64,000 nucleotides of DNA, taken from Lasiosphaeris hirsuta (taxonomy: Eukaryota > Ascomycota > Sordariomycetes > Sordariales > Lasiosphaeriaceae). This document shows, piece after piece, positions 12,322 to 22,826 of the stretch. How positions within the stretch are numbered: the first letter of the stretch is position 1; each line of letters starts with the position of its first letter. The stretch spans positions 4,774,001 to 4,838,000 of the forward strand of contig JAUKUA010000004.1 of the NCBI GenBank assembly GCA_030549175.1. The letters run 5' to 3'. Under the pieces are notes generated by a model that was given only the letters and a program-made list of their open reading frames with translations, was not told where the DNA came from and searched no databases. Position numbers and translations under genes: made by a program.

Positions 12322-13335
12322 TCAGAGATCAGAGATCAGATAAACTGATAAGTACATGTAAGTACTAGACCGACCAAGACAGTTGTTGGGCGTGGTTCCA
12401 GGACTGATGCACTGGCATGTTGGGGTCACTGCGCCATCCGCAAGTAATAAATAGACCGTTTCTCGGATTCTAAGCATGCTCAAGTTCAGTTCAAGCGTGG
12501 ACCGAATACAAGGGGGGCGGGGGGAACCTGAACCGGAACATACCAGTAAAAAAATGCTCCCAGAAGAAAAGAATAATTTCCCCAGGGCAGTGAAGAGCAT
12601 GATGACTCCAAACCCCTGGCTGTCCATGAAGTATTCGAGGACTAGTTCTGTCGGATCATGTTGGCGGTGGCCAGTGCCCACAGAGGCCTGTGTTCCACTG
12701 CCCACCTATTTCTCCAGATTCAGACAGTCACTCACTGCCTTTTCCCTGCACCACGCACGACACATACCATCTATCCCTCACCTAGATAGTAGCATCATCA
12801 CATTGCTCCCCATAGATCATCATACAGTGTTCTCCCAGTAGAGACTTACCGCCAACAGGCCACAAAGAATGAAGAAAAAGACACCCTGCAAGACTCGCTC
12901 CGACGGTTCGACGCGGACTTCCTTGAAATTGGAATGGCTTTTGCTCCAGTCACCACTTCTAGCGCGTTCCTTGGAACGTAGCAGCGCCGTCCCCGTGCGA
13001 AGGGTAATGAGTCCATAATCTCCCACCCGGGTCCCTGTTTCAACCCGGCTGAGCTTGAAGACGCCGTTCTTCAGTTGCGCTGCGAGCTGAGTCTAGGTCA
13101 CCTTCTGGATGTGCGGGAAAACGGGGACGCTAGTGACGGTGGCGGTCGGGATGCCCTGGACATTGGTTTGGTTTGGACGATGAGCGTGGCGGGGATTTCG
13201 GTCGCGATAGTAGCGATCGGTACGCCATATGAGTTGGTCTCCCTTGTAGTAGTAGACGCATTTCTCACTTGTTGTCCTGGCCAGGAAAACAAAGGTGTTC
13301 TTTGGTCGTCTAGAAAAGGCAAGAGTACCAAAATA
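12322..13335 (-). pseudogene. Broken fungal membrane-protein gene (DUF3433-like look)
   Basis: On the minus strand, a Thr-rich repeat-type segment (TTTRETNSYGVPIATIATEI) runs in one frame and continues as TNVQGIPTATVTSVPVF in another. A TAG then lies a few codons before the next coding-like stretch, LAAQLKNGVFKLSR. After that comes an apparently good stretch with a membrane helix, VLQGVFFFILCGLLAVSLYW, stopping near 12820. Then, after a gap, FMDSQGFGVIMLFTALGKLF near 12600. The order and flavour resemble large fungal plasma-membrane proteins annotated DUF3433, but the frame changes and stops cannot be joined by plausible introns. Limits are approximate. A heavily spliced live gene is the less likely alternative. 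Confidence 0.45.
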
Positions 13336-13622
13336 CCTGATGAGAATTCAACGGTGCACTAATAATATGCGGACCGTCACTCCCCACTATGGATAAGGTA
13401 CTTTATCTAAAACACCTTCCACTACAGCCTTATAGCTAAATTGAACAAGACGTTTTCAGCCAGGCCCAGGGTTTGAGTGACGTGATTTTATGAATACGCA
13501 TGGTCAAGAGTGACATAGGGAGTGGCGATCCGTGTAAGGGGGAAGTGCACCATCACTACCGACTCAAAATCAGAGCTAGTTCCTACAAGTCATAAAAGTA
13601 CAGAAAGAATTTTCATCCAGTC

Positions 13623-16600
13623 TCAAGCCTTCCCCAAAAACTCATCTTTCTTCTTCTGAATCAAACCATAATACTCCTGCAATCCCACCATAGCACTTGG
13701 ATCCTGCACTCCGGCAAACACGCCCTGCCCCTCGCCATCAAAGTGCACCTTCCACGCTATCTTCGTGTGAGCAACCAACCAAACACGGCACGGCCGGAGG
13801 AACTTACTACTGGCATCAAAGCCCAGGTACGACCAGCTATCGTTGAGATAGGCCTTCTCCGACCCGACTCGAATCGTCTTGACCAGCCCCATCTCACCGG
13901 GTGCAGGTCGCAGATTCTTCAGCCCGGCAGCGAGCTTGATCAGACCCACAATGAAGGCAAACGCAGGGTCCTTGGCGAGACACTGGTGCTTGCCGTAGCT
14001 GAAGGCGTTGACGGCTTCGACCTTGCGCTGCGGGTCGAACTTGGACGCGTTGGGGACTTCGCTGGGGTTGCGGCCGGCTTCGCCCTGAGCGGGGAGTTAG
14101 TAATGTACTAGGATGGTGAAAGCCCGGGGGAAAAGGGGGTGGGGGGGGTGGACGTACAAGCATCATGACCACCAAATTTCCAGGCTGAACCGACTTATCC
14201 TCAAGTGTGGTCGCCTGCGTGGCAACGCGCACGTTGCGCTGCGAGCTGCAGAGGCGTTGAGCTTCAACCACGTACGCGGAGAGCGCGGCTTCGTCGCTCT
14301 TCTGTACGAGGGTCTGCACCTCGGACCAGATGGATGCATTGTCGGGTCGAAGGAAGAACTCCATGATTTCGTAGAACTAGAAGCCACCGTCAGCGCAGCT
14401 CTCCATTCACCCCAACATGTAGACGGGGGGGGGACTCACCGTAGTCACCGGCACACCAATCCCCCCAAACGCCGTCAACCACAAATTATCCACAACCTTC
14501 TCGGGCGAGTTGCCCTGCGCGAGCAGCTCCTGGACAAGCTTGTGACCACACGACCGCAGCGATCCGCTCTTCAAGGTCGACGTAATGGAACTAATTGCCG
14601 ACGAGATGCCCAACCCAAACCCACGGCTAAGCACCACCTTATCCACCAACTTCCTCGTCGAGTCAATCACGACCTTGGCGCCCTCCTGCGCGCGCCGGCG
14701 CCGGTTCCACGCCTGGGCGGGGTCGTTGTTGTTGACGCCCCAGACGCGGATGTCGAGCAGGGCGCGGTATAGCTCGGTGGCGCCCAGCGCGCCCTCGGGG
14801 TTCTCGTCGGTGCGCAGGTCAAAGTAGAACATGTCGGCGAGCAGCTGCGCGTTGAGGGGGATGGCGACGTCGCGGATCATGTCGAGCTGGTTGAGGCCCT
14901 TGGCGAGCGCGAACGTCTCCTTTTTGACGAGTTCGGTGCCGACGCGCTTGACAAAGTCGCGCACGGCCGAGGCGAGGTTGGGGGTCTTGGCCCAGGCCTT
15001 TTCGATTTCGGTGCGGTGTGCGTAGTTGGCTGGCTGGTCACCTGCGAGCATGAACCAGGAGAGGTCCTTCTTGCCCGGGAAGAGGGCGTTGATGGGACTC
15101 AGCCAGGGCACGGCGAACTGCTTGGGGTTGCCGAGGACCTGCTTGATGGCGGCGGTGGAGAAGACGACGACGGGCTTCGGCGGCGGCTTCGGGTCGTCGA
15201 GCGTGTACTGGTCCATGGTGCCGAGCTCGCGCGCGATCTTCTCGTTGCCCTTCTTGGTGTAGAAGGGTTGCATGACGGCGACCGAGTTGAAGGGGAACCA
15301 GCCGGGGAGGGCGCGGTGGATGAGCTTGTACATCATGGAGCCGCCGAGCGTCTTGGCGTCGTACTGCACCTCGTTGTAGCCCCACGCCGTCAGGTTGGAG
15401 ACGGTGTAGTCCAGCGTGTTGAAGCGGTCGGACCGCACGAGCGTCACGGCGTCCGAGAGCACGGCCCGGCCGAGCGAGTAGGGCGGCAGGATGCCGCAGC
15501 CCGTGTTGCGGACCGGCTTGAAGTCTTCGATCATGAGCCCCGGGTACAGCTCCACCATGTCGGGGTCCGTGTACAGCTTCTCCAGCAGGCCGGCGATGTC
15601 GGGGTTCGAGTTGATGTCCTGGAAGGTCTCGTGCCGCTTGAGGCCAAAGAACTCTCGGAACTCGTTCAGGGACGCGACCTGCCACTTGCGCGCCTGCTTG
15701 ATGCCGAGGATCTCGACGATCTTCAGCGCCTTGGGGATCGTCTTGGCGCCAAAGATGCCGGCCGGATCGTCCATGGCCTCCTTCAAAACACGAACGAGGT
15801 CCTCGTCCTTGAACTTCCCATCGGCCTGCCGCTCCAGACCGCCAAAGGTGCGGACGCTCGGGTCCTTGGGCGTGCGCTGCTCAAAGGCAAGCAGCGCCTG
15901 GCCCAGCTCGATCCAGCTGACCTCCTTCAGGTCGTCGGCGTTGCGGCCCGGGAACAGCTGGAGGAAGAAGTCGTTGATCCAGCGCTCGTCCTTCTTGGAG
16001 ATGCACGAGTGGAACCGGTACAGCAGGTTGAACTCGACGCTAACCTGGTTGCCGACGCCGCGCGGCGTGCCCTCGCCGTCAAATTGCTTGTCCATCTCGA
16101 CGCGCGGGTCCAGCGTCCAGTCGCTCTTGGAGTGGTGCGTGTTGGTGATGGCCCGCAGGTAGTCGTGCAGGCAGATGTTGATGTACAGCCCGCCGACGAT
16201 CAGGCGCGCCGTGTTGAACAGGTCGTGGTCCTGCTTGGCGAGCGCCTTGGCCAGCGCTTCGGGGCTCGCGTCCGCCGTGCACGTCAGCGTGAAGCGGCCG
16301 CCTTCGTTGATCTTGAGCAGGATGTCGGCCACGTAGTTGTGGAAGCGGCTGTACATGACCAGCATCACGTTGACGCCTGCCGGCTGCCCGAGGAGCCGCT
16401 TCTCGTGGAACGTGTCGGGCTTGAGCATGCCCCCTTTCATCGTCCGGATCTCGAGCTGGTCCTTGAGCGAGGAGCCGTAGAGGGGGGCTAGGTCGAGATA
16501 GGACGACGTGTCGGACTTGTTGGGGTCCGTCCGGCTGGTGCGGAAGATGTCGTGGATGATGATGGACGCGTGGTAGAAGAACATGGAGGATATTCCCGCC

Positions 16601-17317
16601 GGGTTCTCCTTGAAATTCTTGTCGTCTCGGGCCATCAACAGGTCAAAGAGTAGACCCGGGTCGGGCTTGACGCCGTGAAGTCGCTTGGTGTTCCTGACTG
16701 ACTTGGCGTATGGCGTGCCCGCCCTTCCCAGGTTGGGTGTGAGGATGTTGTTGAAGCTCCCATCGGGCATGCGGTATTGATAGAGGCCGTCGGGCGCCTG
16801 GGGGACTTGCTCTCGCAAAGTGATGTCGCTATCAGGCACTTTGAATTCGACTGTGTCGTAGGGCTTGGGGGTTTCTGGCCCGCTTGAGTTTTCGGGGTCG
16901 ACGACCTCATACTTGACGTCACCACCGACATAGCTCAGTGGTGGGTGCTGAAGATTTCCCCAGAGCGAGTCGATGAGCTTGTTGGTAAGCAAAGTCCTGA
17001 TGTTGGACTTGGATGAGAGTGACGTAAGGATGCCGATGAGGGCTTCGGTTGATCTGACATGTGTTGTGTTAGTCAGAGCATGTTAGTGTTGCATAGTCAG
17101 GGGTTGGGTCAAAATACCCCGTCTTGTCATCAAGGGGCTTTGCTGTCAAGCTCTGGATGATTCCAACAACCTCTGATAGTGTCACCTGGCTGTTGACGCT
17201 AGCCAGTTCCTTCAGGAGACCCTGGGCGAGTGCCACAGGGTCATCAAGGGAGTAGGTAGTTCCCTTTTTGTTGTCAGCATAAGTCTCGCCGGCTTGGTAC
17301 TTCTCGCTGGAGGCCAT
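13623..17317 (-). CDS. Ppo-type fatty-acid oxygenase (heme dioxygenase/peroxidase fused to P450)
   Basis: Bifunctional oxylipin (psi factor) enzyme of the PpoA/linoleate diol synthase family. The N-terminal cyclooxygenase-like heme domain adds O2 to C18 fatty acids, and the C-terminal P450 domain isomerises the hydroperoxide; the family acts in sporulation and development signalling. Five exons (17317-17118, 17053-14440, 14376-14158, 14084-13808, 13756-13623) give 1147 aa, near the family's 1050-1150. Visible residues are FFYHASIIIHDIFRTSR (His 228/234, distal side), SDTSSYLDLAPLYGS, LYRFH (Tyr412 and proximal-type His415; relatives usually read YRWH), and the P450 heme-thiolate motif SYGKHQCLAKD with Cys1046. 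The C-terminal TWKVHFDG motif is restored by the last splice. All key heme ligands are present, so both activities are plausible. Product regiochemistry cannot be told from sequence. Confidence 0.93.
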
Positions 17318-18720
17318 GGTTTTTTTATCAAGGTTTTATCGTATAGGTTTGTGTGAGGACATGACAGAATTTTTTACTGTCTGCCTGCCTGTCAGACTCA
17401 GAGTGACTCTTTATAGTCATATCCCAACGCCCTCGCCTTGTAAACACTCTTCAAAGCTGACAATTTGGCTCATTCTCATTCGCTTCTTTGGCCCAAGAGT
17501 TCAATGCAAGCAAAGGTCATTTGTGGTACATGTCGGCCCCCCCCCCCCCCCCCCCTCCCCCCTCACCGGGACATGATATGCTGTGGGATGTAGTGAAACA
17601 AAACTCGGGTTGCTACAGACCGAAAATGTCTTTGATTGGAGCCAGGGGGTTCCTCTAGATTTCCCGAGCATCTAAGCCAAGTGTGGAGATCCGAAAAACT
17701 CATTGAGATTGACAATCACTGCTCCGCGATTTTGGTCGAGATAACAGCAATTGTTTGACGTAGTTGGGTTGGGTGGCTCTTCGTGCGAGCCGATACGAGT
17801 TGCCTTGTATAACTTGGATTGACTTTTGAACTGAGGAGTCGAGATAGAGATTCCGGGTACAACCAATGTACCCCGATTCGGTTTCAATCGGCCTTGTGTG
17901 AGCTGCAAAAATGTCTCGGGACGGATGTCTGTAACCCGCTGGTTACGGTAGATCCTGTATTCGCGCTGCATTCTCGCCATCGGCGTGGCGTGCGCAACAA
18001 ATATCATCTGATCTCCACGTTTTCGTCGCCCCCTTGTCTGTTTGTTTACATTTCTACACACCAAAAGATAGCTTCAGACCAAAGTTACCATATCCATGGC
18101 CTTTAGCGTTCCATGTCAGCAAAAGTGCCTACCCAGAAGATCGGGATCCTAGGATGCTTCTGCTCAGCTCTTCCTCGCGGGTTACGACAGATCATGCAGA
18201 AACGCGGGGCTACCGAACGAGTAACCGCGACGGTATTATCGTCTGTAGGACCGAAGACACAGATGTGGAAGGGATCTACGACGCCGAGAAGACCAAATAA
18301 CCGATGAGTGCAGTTTCTGCCGATGGCCACGACGCAGAGAGCCACAGTTTCAACTTCTTTGCCATACCAATGAGGTCAATAGCTGGCTGAAGATGGGGTT
18401 GGAGATGCATGTCTCCGATACCGTGAAACCCCCGCTTTTGACCCAATATAATGACACCTATCACGGAACGGGGATGGACCCAATAGAAATGATAGCGCGA
18501 GGGCTGATTGCGGAGAACGGACACAGGTGTAACAAACATCTCGGTTGTGCTCGGTTGATTCATATTCCAATCAATCATGTCATGGTGTAGGAGCAGCTGA
18601 TAGCAGATAAATCCCAATGGCCCTTCAGTTTTCAGAGACCCCTCTTGGCTACTGCAACCGAGGTTGAGAAAAGGTGAGGTGTTGGCTGTGTTAGGGCTAC
18701 TTTCCCAAACCGCCGCAATC
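17318..18720. other. Intergenic between divergent Ppo and DUF2235 genes
   Basis: Shared upstream region of the Ppo gene (minus) and the DUF2235 gene (plus). It holds an almost pure C tract of about 25 nt at about 17537-17566. No convincing coding sequence was seen. Confidence 0.5.
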
Positions 18721-20522
18721 ATGTCGTCGACAGATTTCAGTCAGTCGACCGCCTTTGGAAATGGCCATACCTCATCAGAAACACCCCAGCACAAGAAGCT
18801 CGTCCTCTGCTTCGACGGCACTGGCAATACCTTCAGCGGGTCCAATGCCGACACGAATGTGGTCAAACTCTTGACTAAGCTGGATCGTAATGACCCGCAT
18901 CAATTTCATTATTATCAAAGTAGGTGCTCGCTCTTTGACGTCTTGCGACTTATACAATGTTGCTGACCATTGGGACCGTCAGCTGGTATTGGCACCTACG
19001 ACGTCGATGCCACGACTGTGGATCAGACCTTGCTGGGCGGCATTCGAAGCTCGGTAGAACAGACCATGGATCAAGCATTTGGTTCCGGGTTTGACGCACA
19101 CGTTCTTGCCGGCTACAGGTTTTTGATGCGTTACTACGACTCCGTGAGTGGTCCTTCACCCCCTGATCCCGTACTTCGAGGAGCTAACGCATCGAAAAGG
19201 GCGACAAGATTTACATGTTTGGCTTCAGCCGGGGCGCGTTCACCGCCAAGTTTCTGGCCCGCATGATCCATACCGTCGGGCTACTCTGCAAGGGCAACGA
19301 GGAGATGGTGCCCTTTGCATACCGCCTCTATCAGCGGTACCTTGCTGGCGACATCCAAGAGTTCAGCAAGGGATCCAAAAAGGGCAAGAAAACCCAAAAC
19401 AACGGCGCCAACAATGACGTGGCCGAAGGTCACTCCATGTCGGAGCCCCTGGCGACCCAACAGAACGGCGACACAGCCGACGACAACACGCGCCGCGACG
19501 AGATCGCGGCCTTCAGCAACACCTTCTGCCGCAAGGAGCAGACGGTGCACCACGGCCAGGTCAAGGAGCAGAACATCAAGGTGTACTTCCTGGGCATCTG
19601 GGACTGCGTGAGCTCGGTGGCGGTGCTGGAGCGCAAGGCGCCCAAGCCGGTGCACGTCAACGGGACGGCGCAGTACGTGCGGCACGCCGTGGCCGTGGAC
19701 GAGCGGCGCGTCAAGTTCAAGGCGGCGCTGCTGGCGCAGGACATCCGCGCGTCGGCGCTCAACGACGACTCGGAGGACATCAAGGAGATCTGGTTCCCCG
19801 GGTGCCACGGCGATGTCGGAGGCGGGTGGCCCGCCTCGGACACCAACCCCCTCGACACCCAGGGCACCATGACGGCCTGGCAGCGCATCAAGAACCTCTT
19901 CACGACGCGCAAGGCCCACCATGCCAGCAAGTCGATGGACTCGGGCCCGTTTCAGATGAGCGATATCCCGCTGGCCTGGATGATTCGGGAGATTGAGCTT
20001 GTCGGAGACAAAGACCCCGCGTCTGCTGTCAAGTGGCGGGACGAGCTGCTGGATAAGTTCAAGCGGCGGCTGAACAAGAGAAGGAAGCAGGCGCTGGACG
20101 GCTTCATTCATGACTCGCTCCAGTTTGGATATGGCACTGGATTTGTCAAAGTATTCTTCTGGAAGTTCATGGGTAAGTCATTTCCCTCAAGCCGCATTGG
20201 AACCAAAACTGACCGAGTAGAATGGCTCCCCATCATCACCCGCTGGGAGCTCGAGAAGGACGACTGGGTGAACGTCCGCTTCCCGCTCAACAAGGGCGCA
20301 GCTCGTGATATCCCGCCCGACGCAGTCCTTCATGAGTCGTTGATTCACAGGCTTCGCAACAACCCGAAATATCGCCCGACTAATAACCATGGCGGGAATA
20401 CCAAACCATGCTTGAAGCACAAAGACAATGTGGTGGAGGTGGAGCTGGCCAACGATCAAACCGAATCGGACCCCGACCATCAGACATATACCATCGTGAG
20501 GAATGACCCTGGAGACTCATAA
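18721..20522 (+). CDS. DUF2235 alpha/beta-hydrolase-type protein
   Basis: Member of the DUF2235 family (uncharacterised alpha/beta hydrolase relatives; bacterial Tle1-type phospholipase effectors use the same domain). Exons 18721-18919, 18983-19143, 19200-20172 and 20221-20522 give 544 aa with consistent phases. Family motifs are [10 protein letters not shown] (about residue 28), the nucleophile elbow GFSRG (Ser130), GIWDCVSSV, and [13 protein letters not shown], which carries the His/Asp region. There is a low-complexity insert rich in K, N, D and G at about residues 170-215. No signal peptide, so probably cytosolic. Lipid hydrolase activity is an inference from family. The start is the first ATG before the FDGTGN strand. 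Confidence 0.9.
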
Positions 20523-21425
20523 GTATTCCGAGAAGGTGGACATAGCTGTGAGGACGCCTTGTCAAATCTCAGGGATGCCTGGTTGATGGGGAGTGACCAG
20601 ATAACACTGTGCGCGATAGACGGCCTTGCCGGTGCGTCGTGGGCAGACCCAGACCGGGGAGCGGCGACTTTTGCCACGCCCTTATCATCTGAATTTAAAG
20701 CACCACTTTTCAACTTTGGTAGATCGGTTAGTAGATCGCCGATCCGCCGCTTGAGGGTGACCCCGACCCCATGGCATAGGATCAAAACCACCCGGCTCGA
20801 TTTCGGGCCCTAAGTTTTGCCACTTTTATATTTTATTTTAATAGTTAATATTCTCGTCTTTTTACACTATATATTTTAGCATGTTCACATTTGCCTACCG
20901 CCATGTTCCTATCAGTTTTTGCAGACGATAAACCCGCAAAATACTTTTCGCTATTTTTCAGTGGCATTTGCAGCAACACGGCCCCAGATGACTGGGGGGA
21001 GGCCTCATCACCTGTCTTTGGGGATTTCGTTGCAAGTTCCCCCCCGGCCCCCCCCCCCCCCAGTGCCCAAGGATACCAAAACCCCGAAAAGTAAGGGCTG
21101 TCTCTTGCTCTGACCCAATGCTTTCAGCGCTGGGATTTTTTTTTTTGGTAAGAATACGCCCCCCAGTAAGAGATGCAACACTGAACATGAGATTAAGGTG
21201 TCTACCACCCCCTGCCCGAAACATTTCACAGTGACCATTTTGGGCATGTAAGAATGCCGCACGGGGGTGGCTTGTGCTGATTGGCAGCGATTCTGGCGCT
21301 TCCTGCAGCACGACCGCAACGGCAGGCCTCGCGCTCGACCCCAGGGTGGCATGCCACCGTGCCGTTGCGTGTGCTAGGGCGATCTTGAAACTCATTGTCG
21401 AAACACCAAAATTGACGAAACACGG
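20523..21425. other. Intergenic, AT-rich patch and C-run
   Basis: Contains an AT-rich patch (about 20815-20880) and a C-rich run near 21040-21062. No gene seen. Confidence 0.5.
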
Positions 21426-21485
21426 AATGCCAAGACGAAACGCTTAATGCCAAGACAAAACGCCCAATGCCAAGACGAGACAGCA
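21426..21485 (+). repeat. Three tandem 20-bp units
   Basis: Three consecutive units each beginning AATGCCAAGAC (21426, 21446, 21466), 80-90% alike, about 280 bp upstream of the cupredoxin start codon. Confidence 0.9.
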
Positions 21486-21622
21486 AAAGTTCTGACAGGA
21501 GGCGGCCAAAGGAGCATAATGAGGCCACAAATAGGAGATGGGTTGGGCAAGTCGATTTTACATGATAAATGGCAGACTGCAGCACCCAGAATCATCTGTT
21601 TCCATTCCATATCACACTTCAG

Positions 21623-21679
21623 CTTTCATCAACTTTATCGACTTTCATCAACTTCATCGACTTTCATCAGCTCCATTGA
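21623..21679 (+). repeat. Three tandem 19-bp units in the cupredoxin leader region
   Basis: Units begin CTTTCATCA at 21623, 21642 and 21661; units 1 and 2 differ at one position, unit 3 at more. They lie 80-140 bp before the start codon, just before a C/T- and A-rich leader, so they may be in the promoter or the 5' UTR. Confidence 0.9.
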
Positions 21680-21759
21680 ATCCCTTACACAACAACACCA
21701 AAATCTCCAACTCCCTTCCAACCAAAACCACCCCCCCTTCCCCCCCTTCAACAGCCACC

Positions 21760-22471
21760 ATGCAACTCACCCTCCTCCCCACCGCCATCCTGGCCCTCCT
21801 CCCGCTCGCCGCCGCCGACTACAGCTACGGCGCCGCCACCACCTCAGCCTCGGCCTCCCCCTCCTCCTCGGCTGTCGCGCAGAACACGCCGGGCGTGACG
21901 CGCATCAACGTCGGCCAGGGCGGGCTGACGATGGAGCCCAACGACGTGACGGTGCCGGCGGGCGAGACGATCGAGTTCCACTTCTTCACGGGCTCGCACT
22001 CGGTCGCGCAGTCGGCCTTCGACAGCCCGTGCACGCCGCTCAGCGCCAACGGCACCGAGGGCTTCTTCAGTGGTGCGCAGCCTGTCACCTCGGGCGAGGG
22101 CGCGAATGTGTTCCGCGTGGTGAGCACGGGTAGTCCCATGTGGTACTACTGTGCGACGGGGAAGCATTGCCAGAGTGGGATGGTGGGCGTTGTGAATAAG
22201 CCGTGAGTGATCTTTTCCAAGTATCTGTTTTACGCAGTTGGCGGCGGGACTAATAAATTGATGCAGGTCGAATGGACGCACCATCCAGCAGTACGCCCTT
22301 GCGGCCTCTTCCGTGGCGCAGAATGTCGCCCCGGCGAGCGCCCGCGGCGGGTCCATCGCCAAGGCCGGGAGCACCGTGACGCCTGGCAGCGATGGTATCG
22401 GCTCGCTGGGCCATCTCAGTTTGTCCATGTTGGGTGTGACTGTCGTCGCTGCTGCTCTCGCCATCTACTAG
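21760..22471 (+). CDS. GPI-anchored cupredoxin (blue-copper-like) cell-surface protein
   Basis: Small secreted copper-binding-fold protein. Exons 21760-22202 and 22267-22471 give 215 aa. It has a signal peptide (residues 1-19), a Ser/Ala linker, a cupredoxin domain (about 45-148), and a C-terminal hydrophobic tail ending LGVTVVAAALAIY, typical of a GPI-anchor signal. A full type-1 copper ligand set is visible: His80 (GSHSVAQ), Cys131 and His136 (YYCATGKHC), and Met141; Cys91 and Cys137 probably pair. This is the usual architecture of fungal extracellular serine-rich cupredoxins of unknown physiological role. The start has a good context and a pyrimidine-rich leader. Copper binding is inferred. 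Confidence 0.9.
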
Positions 22472-22826
22472 AGGCGCTAGCGGGTGGCGTGAGTTGAGAA
22501 AAAAAAAAGTCTTTGAAGTCATTGGGATAGCGGGAAGCATGCAAGGGCGTTCTTTTATTTTTTTTATTTTTGGGAGGGGAGTTTATCATGTCGTCGCAGG
22601 ATCGGCGACGTCTCGGAAGATGGGGGAATGGTTGGATAATTTCTTCCTAGCTCCATCAACATCATCATCAACAAACTTTGCAAGACCAACAAAAGTGACG
22701 TGTTCTTATCTACAATAATTGATGAAAGAAGTTTTACAAATATTATTCCGAGATCTTTCCTTTACTTACCTAGCTTATCTCAAAAGAAGAAAACCTAGCC
22801 CCTGAATCCACGGAGCCAAGTCTTGG
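22472..22826. other. Intergenic between convergent genes
   Basis: The 3' ends of the cupredoxin gene (plus) and the membrane-protein gene (minus) meet here. AT-rich; a short T-run follows 22550. Nothing else seen. Confidence 0.6.

Noticed and set aside
15016..16491. A 491-codon open frame on the plus strand opposite the Ppo gene
   Set aside because: It is the antisense shadow of the well-supported oxygenase exon; its composition (Asp, Val, Leu, Arg, Gln) mirrors the G/C-ending codons of that gene.
17537..17566. Long C tract as a functional element
   Set aside because: Homopolymer tracts of this kind are common in fungal intergenic DNA and may also be assembly-sensitive; no support for function.
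19281..20111. A 276-codon minus-strand frame opposite the DUF2235 gene
   Set aside because: Antisense shadow of a strongly codon-biased exon, without motifs.
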